44,292 bases of DNA. It comes from a virus. Every line of letters starts with the position of its first letter. Positions within the stretch are counted from its first letter, which is position 1. This document shows positions 15,328 through 23,184 of this stretch, in pieces. The stretch is taken from the IMG/VR virus record IMGVR_UViG_3300031951_013707, positions 1-44,292 of that record, one strand, 5' to 3'. Both the position numbers and the translations under genes were made by a program. The notes under the pieces are model-generated. The model saw only the letters and a list, made by a program, of their open reading frames with translations. It was not told the origin of the DNA and did no database searches.

Positions 15328-18300
15328 TCAAATATATACTACCTTACTATATCCGTTTTCTTTTTTTATTTCTAGTCTAGTATCAACCATATCTCTCATT
15401 TGATCCAGATGACTAATAACCCAGATAAAATCAAATTGATGTTTTAAATAGTTAAATAAAGCACCCATCTGACCCAAGTGGTCGCTGTCAGCACAACCAA
15501 ATCCTTCATCAATACAAATGATATTTGGTCTTGGTAAGTTACTAATGTTGATCAATGCAACTCTTATTGCCAATCCACTTACAAACTTCTCCATACCACT
15601 AGCCATTTCAAGTGGCCATTGTCTATCATCATAAACAATATTTGTACTGATGTTTTTACCATCTGTTTGCATAGATACACTAAATTCCACCAATTGATGA
15701 AGAATGTTGTTAACTTCCTTCTCAATTTCAGGCAAAGTCTTGGTAATAATCTCATATGGAATACCATCTCGGCTGATAACATTGGTATATAGTTTATAAG
15801 ACTCATACGAATCTTCAAGCTCTTTAACCTTGTTAAGCTGATCGGTTGTATTTTTATACTGCAATTCAAGTCGTCCCTTTTCAGTAGAAGTATTAAACAA
15901 TTTATTATTCAACGATTTAATCTGAACTTCACAATCCTTAATCAAAGATTTCACATCATTAATTTCTGCAATCAGCTTGATGTTATTTTCAATAATATCT
16001 TTATTTTTATAAAAATTTTCAATCTTTTGAACTACCTCTTTTAAAGTGTTTTGTAGTTTAATCTTGAAATTTTCGTCACGTAATATTGCTGTAGATAAAA
16101 CTTCTTTGGTCTTCTCTAATTTAACTTTATTGTTATTAACGCTCTGGCATTCTTTATAACGGGTTTCTATATCACCAAATGAATCCAATCTATTCTTTAT
16201 GATATTATACTCTTCTACCAACAATTTTCCTTTGTTTTTATCAAGTTCCAATTCTTCTTTGGTCTTAATAGCATCTTTTACAAAAACGTTATTTACACAA
16301 TATGTACAATTAGGATCGTACTTATGTTCTTCTAATTTTTTTAACTTGTCGATTTTATTTTTAACGACTACTTTAAGCTTATCAATTTCAGAAGACTTTT
16401 TGGATTCTTCGTCTTTGCAAATTTTATATTGTTCATAATCAGTTTCGATATTATCACAACTTTTTAATGACGAAGATAAATTATTTAATTCGGATTCAAT
16501 CGACAAAAACTTAGTCTTTTTATCATTAATATCTTTTTCAAAGTTACTAACTTTAGATTCCAAATCTTTCTTTTCTGATTCTAGTTCTGTGATATCAATA
16601 TCAAATGAAGAGGTCTTAACAACGTTATTTGATAGCTCCAACAACTTGTTATTTTGTTCGTCTTTTTTAGATTCCAACTCTTTTACTTCTAAATTATATT
16701 GTGTAATACTTGAATTATTAATATCAATACTACCAGATACATTTTGTAACTCTTGAAGTAACTGTTCTTTGCTTACATTCTTTAAAAGTGTATTTGTTTC
16801 TTTAAACTTGTCATTTGCCAAATTGTACAATTGATCAAATACGGTCAATCCCATAAATTGGCACAATAAATCCTTACGTTCAGTTTGACCTAGATCGATA
16901 AAAGATCCAGCCTTACTATTCTGTATACTAAGAACTGTTAAAATAAAGTCTTCATACGTACCTACGTAATCTCTGATTATATCATTCGTGCTTCTACGAG
17001 CTTCTCCGTTTAATGGTACTTCATTGCCGTTTTCTATTTTATAGAACTTAACATCAACCTTAACATTTCCTTTTTTATCGGCTTTACCGTCACGTTCAAT
17101 AAAGTAATCGACTCCATTTACCTCAAAGTTGAATTTACAACGAAAACTCATCTTTTGAGTATTTAAAACGTGTGATGCTTTGAATCCTTTACTAAACTTA
17201 TCAAATACACAAAACGCAAGTGCATCCATGATACTTGATTTACCACTTGCATTTGGTGCAAATAATCCGATAGTACCTTTTAGTTTTGTGAAATCAATTA
17301 TGTTACCCTCACCATAACTAAACATATTATCAAACTCAAACATCTTTGGCTTCCATCGAATGTTCTTTGGTGCTTTATCCTTGGGTATTTCTTTATTCAG
17401 AGTTTTATTTAACTCTTTAACTTTTTCTATAATATCCTTACCCAAATTTTTAGATACGAGATTATCTTCAATAAGTTTATTTTGATAATCGACATTAAAA
17501 ATGTTGTGTATGTCAAATATCTGACCAGACTTTAAAGTCAAATCATTAGAAAGTTCATCACCACGAACATATGTAGTTTCAACTAAAGTACATTTCTCTT
17601 TAATTTCACTTACAATTTCCTTTACCTGTGAGGGTATAGATTCCCTACAGATTACTCTTAATGTAGCCTTCTTTGGAATTGATGAAATATCCGTTACTAG
17701 CTTGCCTTTATTGATTTCAACTGTATAAAAACCGTGATCATTTGATAACTCATAGTGTTTATATACTTTACGTTTTAAGTCCCACATCAAAAATCCATGA
17801 CCTTTAAGTTCTTCACCATGATTTTGTTGAATCATAGAACCTGCGTATACAATTACTGGTTTATTTTCCTTTTCATCATATTCTTGTAGAACTTGGTGCT
17901 TGTGAATGTCACCTAACATTGCAATATGGTGACCGTCAAATAGTTCATTTGTAATAGCACGATTGCTTACAGTATATCCAATATCAGTAACAGCATTATT
18001 TACGGGTCCGTGAAACAGTGCAATGTGATGATCTGTACCAACCAGATACTTTGCGGGTACATCATCTAATTTTACGTATTTTTCAGGACTATCAAATACG
18101 CTGAAATTATTAAACAAGATATTTTCATACCTAAATACATCACTTGCCTTTAAGTAATAAAGATTTGAATGATTTAAACTGTCTACGATTGGAGTTAAAC
18201 AATCTAATCTAGACTTATTAGCTAATGTAGCGTCATGATTTCCCGCAGTGAGAATTGTAGGAACACGATCAGCGCAATTTTTTAGAAATTCACTTCCGAT

Positions 18301-18513
18301 TTTTACACATTCCGGACTTAAGTCAGATTTATTATGAAAAATATCACCCGCAACTACTAATACTGCATTTAGTGTTTTTGCTTTATCAAGAGCTGCATAA
18401 AACTTTTGAAAAACTGACTTATATTCATCGTGTCTTTGTGTAAGACGAATATGAATGTCTGCAATATGCATTATGCAATTGATTTTTTCATCTGTATTTT
18501 TTAATACAATCAT
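15328..18513 (-). CDS. SbcD-SbcC (Mre11-Rad50, T4 gp47-gp46) fusion nuclease/ATPase
   Basis: One 1061-residue chain carries both subunits of the Mre11-Rad50 complex. Residues 1-340 are a Mre11/SbcD phosphoesterase with HIADIHIR (D19, H21), VVAGDIFHN (D57), TAGNHD (N92-H93-D94), LFHGPV and MLGDIHKHQ, the full metal-binding set. Residues about 380-1061 are SbcC/Rad50: Walker A APNASGKSS near 420, a long coiled coil broken near 737 by the zinc hook C-T-Y-C, an ABC signature region SGMEKFVSG near 974, and Walker B IICIDEGFG near 1000. In T4 these are two genes (46 and 47) that drive recombination-dependent replication and host DNA degradation. Fusion fixes a 1:1 ratio. The gene overlaps the primase stop as ATGA. 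Function is secure; the fusion is directly visible and has no internal stop. Confidence 0.95.
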   Translation of the reverse strand: MIVLKNTDEKINCIMHIADIHIRLTQRHDEYKSVFQKFYAALDKAKTLNAVLVVAGDIFHNKSDLSPECVKIGSEFLKNCADRVPTILTAGNHDATLANKSRLDCLTPIVDSLNHSNLYYLKASDVFRYENILFNNFSVFDSPEKYVKLDDVPAKYLVGTDHHIALFHGPVNNAVTDIGYTVSNRAITNELFDGHHIAMLGDIHKHQVLQEYDEKENKPVIVYAGSMIQQNHGEELKGHGFLMWDLKRKVYKHYELSNDHGFYTVEINKGKLVTDISSIPKKATLRVICRESIPSQVKEIVSEIKEKCTLVETTYVRGDELSNDLTLKSGQIFDIHNIFNVDYQNKLIEDNLVSKNLGKDIIEKVKELNKTLNKEIPKDKAPKNIRWKPKMFEFDNMFSYGEGNIIDFTKLKGTIGLFAPNASGKSSIMDALAFCVFDKFSKGFKASHVLNTQKMSFRCKFNFEVNGVDYFIERDGKADKKGNVKVDVKFYKIENGNEVPLNGEARRSTNDIIRDYVGTYEDFILTVLSIQNSKAGSFIDLGQTERKDLLCQFMGLTVFDQLYNLANDKFKETNTLLKNVSKEQLLQELQNVSGSIDINNSSITQYNLEVKELESKKDEQNNKLLELSNNVVKTSSFDIDITELESEKKDLESKVSNFEKDINDKKTKFLSIESELNNLSSSLKSCDNIETDYEQYKICKDEESKKSSEIDKLKVVVKNKIDKLKKLEEHKYDPNCTYCVNNVFVKDAIKTKEELELDKNKGKLLVEEYNIIKNRLDSFGDIETRYKECQSVNNNKVKLEKTKEVLSTAILRDENFKIKLQNTLKEVVQKIENFYKNKDIIENNIKLIAEINDVKSLIKDCEVQIKSLNNKLFNTSTEKGRLELQYKNTTDQLNKVKELEDSYESYKLYTNVISRDGIPYEIITKTLPEIEKEVNNILHQLVEFSVSMQTDGKNISTNIVYDDRQWPLEMASGMEKFVSGLAIRVALINISNLPRPNIICIDEGFGCADSDHLGQMGALFNYLKHQFDFIWVISHLDQMRDMVDTRLEIKKENGYSKVVYI

Positions 18514-19427
18514 AATTTATTTGTTAACTTATATCTGTACAATAGACTTTCATCCATTCTAACACTGTTGCTGATGGTTTGCCAAGTTTTTTCGTGACCG
18601 ATTTCATTTGGATCTTTGCCATCCAACAATACCAAGTGTGTTTCTATATTATTACTTACTAAGAATTCACAAATTTTAATACTTGAAGATAATGCATCAT
18701 TGTCCAAAAGAACATTTACTCTCGGAGGTTTATTCGTCATCAACTTTATTTTTAGTTTCTTTGATAGTGTTTTACCAAATAACGGTACAACGTTGTACTT
18801 TACAGATAAAGCGTCAAATGGACCCTCTACAACTGTAATTGGTTGATTAAAATCTGTAAATAATTCAAATCCGATTATATCTTTACTACCGTCACACAAT
18901 CTATATTTAAGTTTACCACCACAAAAATCTCTACCACAATAAAAGTTTAGTTTTCCATCTTTGTCGTATGATGGAATAATTACTCTATTAGCAAAATTGC
19001 CTTCAGAACAATATCCAATGTTGTATCTAACAATTTCATGAATTGTAAGATTACGTTGTAAACAATAATTCAAAGCATGTTTGTAAGCAAAGTCTTTGTT
19101 TGGTTTACACAACGGTTTAAATTCCTCTGGTAAAATCAGTTCTTTTTTATCTTCTTCAATTGTATAAGTTATTTTAACATTATCCTTACACAATACCTTA
19201 TAAAATTCTGCGGGTGCCTTTACCTTCTTTAACAAAGATGTAAAGCTTTTACCACTAAAACCACATACCCAACACTGATAATAACCAGTTGTAGTGTTAA
19301 TATTTAATTTTCGTTTGTGATGCTTACAACTCGGACAAAAAACTAATATTTCATCCCCACCTTTTTGTATATGAGGCTTTTGCTTAAACAGTTTTGAAAG
19401 TGTTTCTATAACAGAACCATTAGTCAT
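18510..19427 (-). CDS. DNA primase, DnaG-type (zinc ribbon plus Toprim)
   Basis: This 305-residue primase makes RNA primers for lagging-strand synthesis. The N-terminus has a zinc ribbon (CPSCKHH at about 31-37 and CWVC at about 52-55). The Toprim core has TVVEGPFDALS near 200 (catalytic Glu), VLLDNDALSSS near 243 (D-x-D) and DGKDPNEIG near 274. It is short compared with bacterial DnaG (about 580) because the C-terminal helicase-binding domain is missing, as in phage primases. It overlaps the SbcD-SbcC start by 4 bases (ATGA), so the two are translationally coupled. A sigma70-like element lies directly upstream. Confidence 0.9.
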   Translation of the reverse strand: MTNGSVIETLSKLFKQKPHIQKGGDEILVFCPSCKHHKRKLNINTTTGYYQCWVCGFSGKSFTSLLKKVKAPAEFYKVLCKDNVKITYTIEEDKKELILPEEFKPLCKPNKDFAYKHALNYCLQRNLTIHEIVRYNIGYCSEGNFANRVIIPSYDKDGKLNFYCGRDFCGGKLKYRLCDGSKDIIGFELFTDFNQPITVVEGPFDALSVKYNVVPLFGKTLSKKLKIKLMTNKPPRVNVLLDNDALSSSIKICEFLVSNNIETHLVLLDGKDPNEIGHEKTWQTISNSVRMDESLLYRYKLTNKL

Positions 19428-19434
19428 TTACTAT

Positions 19435-19463
19435 AGTATATCAAAACATTTAAATTAAATCAA
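19435..19463 (-). promoter_or_regulatory. Possible sigma70-type promoter before the primase
   Basis: On the minus strand TTGATT (19463-19458), a 17-base spacer and TATACT (19440-19435) match the -35/-10 layout, with 4 of 6 and 5 of 6 consensus bases. It lies in the 41-base gap before the primase ATG at 19427, so a transcript would be almost leaderless. Chance is possible in AT-rich DNA. Confidence 0.3.
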
Positions 19464-19468
19464 GCACT

Positions 19469-19978
19469 TTAATTTTTATATAAGCCGGCTACTATAGCAT
19501 CATACATATCACCGTTACGTTCATCCCAGTTGCCTTTTTTATTCTTAACTGTAAAATTAACTATGTCAGGTATCAAAGATTCCAACTCTTGTTTAACAAA
19601 GTCTTTGGACTTTACTCCTTTGATTCTACATTTACCAAATAATTGTTTTCTCATTGTGTTAACCGACAATAAGTTAACTTTCTTTTTAAAATGTTCTTCA
19701 ATGATATAAGCGAATACAGCGTTGTGTCTAGCCAAAGTTATAATAACTTGTTGACTGGTAAACCCACCGGCAAATCCACTTAATGCTGCCTCAAGATTAA
19801 TTTCATCGACTCTTTTAATCTCCTTGGTTTTTTCCAAACAAGATATAACATGAAACGTTTTCTCTTTAGTAGTTTCTAATTTTTTTGTATCTATAAAACC
19901 AGCAGAAAGAATCTTTCCATTTTCACAGAAAGACCAACCAGTTGTAGATGTAGATGAGTCTAATCCTAATATAACCAT
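19469..19978 (-). CDS. RuvC-like Holliday junction resolvase
   Basis: This 169-residue RNase H-fold nuclease has the RuvC acidic residues. ILGLDSSTSTTGW (D6) opens the first strand, INLEAAL near 60 supplies the Glu, and GDMYDAIVAG near the C-terminus supplies the last Asp pair. RuvC cuts Holliday junctions as a dimer. T4 uses the unrelated endonuclease VII (gp49) for this step, so here a RuvC-type enzyme may do branch resolution before packaging. It is 41 bases upstream of the primase and 12 bases downstream of a small unknown gene. The length and motif order match the family, and the substrate is assumed. Confidence 0.85.
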   Translation of the reverse strand: MVILGLDSSTSTTGWSFCENGKILSAGFIDTKKLETTKEKTFHVISCLEKTKEIKRVDEINLEAALSGFAGGFTSQQVIITLARHNAVFAYIIEEHFKKKVNLLSVNTMRKQLFGKCRIKGVKSKDFVKQELESLIPDIVNFTVKNKKGNWDERNGDMYDAIVAGLYKN

Positions 19979-19990
19979 TTAGAATATATA

Positions 19991-20485
19991 TTAACGAGTA
20001 AATGAACCGTTAATATATTTGTTACTATTAAAACCTTTAACGTACCTTGAAAGTTCCAAACTTCTTTGTCCAGATACATCTTTAAATTGACTTGCACCAA
20101 TAGGAGTTTTTAGTCTAAAACCAGGATCTTTAGTATATAGAGCATCTTGTAATGAAGCTCCACCATTCCAATTTGTAGAAATCTTATTTACGCCTGACTT
20201 TAAAACAGGCCCGTTGGCTGTATTGTCACTATAATTTAAAGCTTTACCGTTAAAATTTTCAGTGCCAGTATTAACTCCAACTTTAAAACCCGGTTCGACT
20301 GTATAATCTCTTGACTTTTGTGTAAAACCATACGGAGCAGTTACACCTTTAATCATAGTATTGTTTCCAGCATCATATGCTGAAAATGCTCCACCAGCAG
20401 GAGCCTTAGAAAGATAAAGATCCCCTATTCCTTTAGATAAAGATGTACGGTTTATTTTTGAAGTATCTGAAGCTATGGTTGCCAT
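19991..20485 (-). CDS. Unknown 164-residue protein
   Basis: This is a Gly/Asn/Ser/Lys-rich protein with few hydrophobic stretches, no Cys and no membrane segment, starting MATIASDTSKINRTSLSKG. Repeated short strings of type PGF-K/R (EPGFKVG, DPGFRLK) suggest an extended or beta structure. It lies between the FG-GAP fibre-like gene and the RuvC gene. Composition resembles the nearby virion proteins more than the enzymes, so a minor virion role is the mild favourite. I do not recognise a family. Confidence 0.6.
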   Translation of the reverse strand: MATIASDTSKINRTSLSKGIGDLYLSKAPAGGAFSAYDAGNNTMIKGVTAPYGFTQKSRDYTVEPGFKVGVNTGTENFNGKALNYSDNTANGPVLKSGVNKISTNWNGGASLQDALYTKDPGFRLKTPIGASQFKDVSGQRSLELSRYVKGFNSNKYINGSFTR

Positions 20486-20511
20486 AAATGTCTATTTTAT
20501 AATAAATATAA

Positions 20512-23154
20512 TTAAGTGTCCCATTTAACAACAATATTAATAGGAATCTCACCTGTATTTTTAATAGGCGCTGCTAATTTAGCCATCGCAACCAAATCAG
20601 CACCACTATATAGGCCTACAGTAGTTATATATGGTGCTAGGTATGAACCTGTTGGATCAAATGATGAACTTATACTATATCCAAAGAAATCGTTCTTTAT
20701 TAAACCACTATTAAATTTACCTGTTTTCTTATTTAAGAAAGAAACCATATCATCATAGTTCTTTCGTTTAGATCTTTGATTGATATAATTTTGATAATTA
20801 TTGATGGTAAAGTCTTGAATGAAATACTTCCATATAGCAGAACCATCTTGACTATTAGCTATACCGTCGCCGTTAACGTCAAAATCTAAGGTACTGCATT
20901 TATACTTCAAAGCTTCGGTTAATCTATTTTGTTCATAATCATAAAACGATGATGTATAGAAAGTAAATATGGATTCTTCCACATCTCCGCTTATAAAATT
21001 GTTCCACCATTTTTCAGACCCGTCTACAGAAATTCTATAATTAATATATCTTAAAATGATATCAAGATTATTAAAGTCAAACGTTTGTGTATTTATTACT
21101 CCATAATCAAACATTGAAGATGTTATTGCCGTAGGATTGGTTGAAACGTTAAATTCTCCGGGTTCAACTGTACAAATATATTGTTTTTCGTGTAAAGAAA
21201 TTTGACTTTGATATTCCATATACAAATATGTGTTTTCATAATTTGTAGGATCCAAAGTTAAATTTTTCAATACACTGCCGGTATTATTGATAACGATTGT
21301 GTTAGTGTTGTAGAACACATTACCAACATTGTAGTCTTTTTGTAAGTCTGTTAAATTATAAATGTAAGATTTACCCAAAATCAATTCGGATGCATCTTTA
21401 ACATCGCCTTGTTCTTCAACAAATACCACCAAATTGTTACATTTTTTACAATAACAATAACAATCTTCAGGGCCACTAACGGGTTCAGTTGGACCACAAC
21501 TTATACAATCTTCCATCTGAAAATATACAAAACTTGAAGTCACTGTACAATCTTCACTTTGATATGACGATGTAAGTAAATACGATAAATCACTTCTACT
21601 GCCCGATTCGGTAATTAATATTCCGGATAATCTAAAATCATCATTAAGCGGAATAGGAGCTCCTATCACAACATTTTGATCTGATACAGATACACTATAA
21701 CCAAATGCATTAAATGGCTTACCTATTTCTTTACGTTTTGAAATCGGATCGGTAGTTAGTTGAGTAATTAAAGACTTTGATACATAATAAAGTAAACTTT
21801 GTCCACTGTATGTAGATTCACCGTAATCATATTGATCAAATGTTAAATCGTAATAATTAATTGAACTAGAAATAAACAACGAACTAAATGGAAAATATGG
21901 CTTAGGTGATCCTATTAACACTTTATTGTTGTAAACCGAAACCGAAAATCCAAATAGATTATCTTTGAAAGTTACGTCATCTCCGTATAATTTAGTCAAT
22001 AATTGAAATCCACAATTTACATCAGCGTCGCATTGACCGTTTTCATATAGATAAACACTGCCTCGTTGACGTAATACATTTGATCCGGAATATTCCCAAT
22101 AAACCAAGTCATTTGGAGCACCTATTGCTAAAATCCTATCATATAGTGATACCGAATAACCAAATCTAGTTTTAGTTTGACTTCCACTTGGAAACAATTC
22201 AAACGTAGAATTCTCTAATTTATAATATTGTGAACTTGTGTTTTGACTAAAAACTTGATTTAAATTCCATCCATTTGATGAAGTTTGATATAAATATACA
22301 TTTGAATGAGATACTTGATTACTACCCACCACCAAGATATTTTCATTTTTCTTGTCAATAGAGATAGAGAATCCAAATCCAGTTTGAAGAGGGTAATCGT
22401 TTATACTACAACTTAGAATTTTTTGAAGCGAATATATACAATCTGCATCGGAATATTTATATAAATAGACAGCACCTCTACCACCGTTGTATGTAGGCGC
22501 ACCAACTGCTAAATAGTTATTTGAAATACTTACACATCTTCCAAACTGATCAATTTGTGAACCTGTAATTACACATATTGGAATATTACTTACATTATAA
22601 GTTTCCAAACTTTGATAATCAGTAGTTTCTACAGCCGTTACACTTGAAGTAAGATCATATACATAATTTGGATTTATTTCATATATAGATATGGTAGCTT
22701 TTGATGCTGTTAACCCAGGATAGTAACTATTAATTGAACCATAATCGCCAACCGCCATGAAATAGGTAGATAAATCTACAGCATATCCGTATTTAGATTG
22801 ATATATGTCTTCAGTACCTACTTCGGTTACTAAATAACTACATGTTGTATTAACACTATTAACCCCACCGTCATCTTTTGTAAATGATGCTGTAAATGAA
22901 GTACTACTACTTTGTTCAGTATAATACGTAAACAACGTACCATTTTGCGCAAAAGTTTTATTGGTAAGAATATTAGACAATCTATATTGATTTAAATAAT
23001 TGTCTTTTTTATACAACAATACCTGTCCTATTTTGCCAAATCCCTCACAACTGTCATAGTCTTGATCAATTGGATTGCCTATAGCAACATAATCGCCGTT
23101 GGTACAGACTATAGTACCATAATTTTGATTATATATGTTTTGTAAATTGGACAT
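20512..23154 (-). CDS. FG-GAP beta-propeller virion protein with dockerin-like calcium loop
   Basis: This 880-residue protein has at least five repeats of the FG-GAP type: FGRCVSISNNYLAVGAP, FGFSISIDKKNENILVVGS, FGYSVSLYDRILAIGAP, FGFSVSVYNNKVLIGSP and FGYSVSVSDQNVVIGAP, each ending in a strand such as AVYLYKY. These form integrin-like beta-propellers used in adhesion. A Cys cluster (CISCG, CYCYCKKC) lies near 550-580. DVNGDGIANSQDG near 764 matches a dockerin/EF-hand calcium loop. The C-terminus has YITTVGLY and an alternating strand ending that is shared with the 373-residue structural protein, which suggests a common virion-attachment or folding module. It probably is a tail or baseplate adhesin. 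It lies just upstream of the RuvC/primase genes and downstream of glycosylation block 1. Confidence 0.7.
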   Translation of the reverse strand: MSNLQNIYNQNYGTIVCTNGDYVAIGNPIDQDYDSCEGFGKIGQVLLYKKDNYLNQYRLSNILTNKTFAQNGTLFTYYTEQSSSTSFTASFTKDDGGVNSVNTTCSYLVTEVGTEDIYQSKYGYAVDLSTYFMAVGDYGSINSYYPGLTASKATISIYEINPNYVYDLTSSVTAVETTDYQSLETYNVSNIPICVITGSQIDQFGRCVSISNNYLAVGAPTYNGGRGAVYLYKYSDADCIYSLQKILSCSINDYPLQTGFGFSISIDKKNENILVVGSNQVSHSNVYLYQTSSNGWNLNQVFSQNTSSQYYKLENSTFELFPSGSQTKTRFGYSVSLYDRILAIGAPNDLVYWEYSGSNVLRQRGSVYLYENGQCDADVNCGFQLLTKLYGDDVTFKDNLFGFSVSVYNNKVLIGSPKPYFPFSSLFISSSINYYDLTFDQYDYGESTYSGQSLLYYVSKSLITQLTTDPISKRKEIGKPFNAFGYSVSVSDQNVVIGAPIPLNDDFRLSGILITESGSRSDLSYLLTSSYQSEDCTVTSSFVYFQMEDCISCGPTEPVSGPEDCYCYCKKCNNLVVFVEEQGDVKDASELILGKSYIYNLTDLQKDYNVGNVFYNTNTIVINNTGSVLKNLTLDPTNYENTYLYMEYQSQISLHEKQYICTVEPGEFNVSTNPTAITSSMFDYGVINTQTFDFNNLDIILRYINYRISVDGSEKWWNNFISGDVEESIFTFYTSSFYDYEQNRLTEALKYKCSTLDFDVNGDGIANSQDGSAIWKYFIQDFTINNYQNYINQRSKRKNYDDMVSFLNKKTGKFNSGLIKNDFFGYSISSSFDPTGSYLAPYITTVGLYSGADLVAMAKLAAPIKNTGEIPINIVVKWDT

Positions 23155-23160
23155 TATGTA

Positions 23161-23168
23161 TATAAATA
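23161..23168 (-). promoter_or_regulatory. AT octamer TATTTATA before start codon
   Basis: TATTTATA on the coding strand, 6 bases before the ATG at 23154, in a 30-base gap with no Shine-Dalgarno. It is the same octamer and nearly the same distance as before the starts at 2831 and 33218. Confidence 0.25.
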
Positions 23169-23184
23169 TTCAAATTTGCCATAA

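Noticed and set aside
23161-23168. TATAAATA on the plus strand as a rightward late promoter
   Set aside because: It would drive transcription away from all genes. It is the complement of the coding-strand octamer noted as a possible leftward signal.
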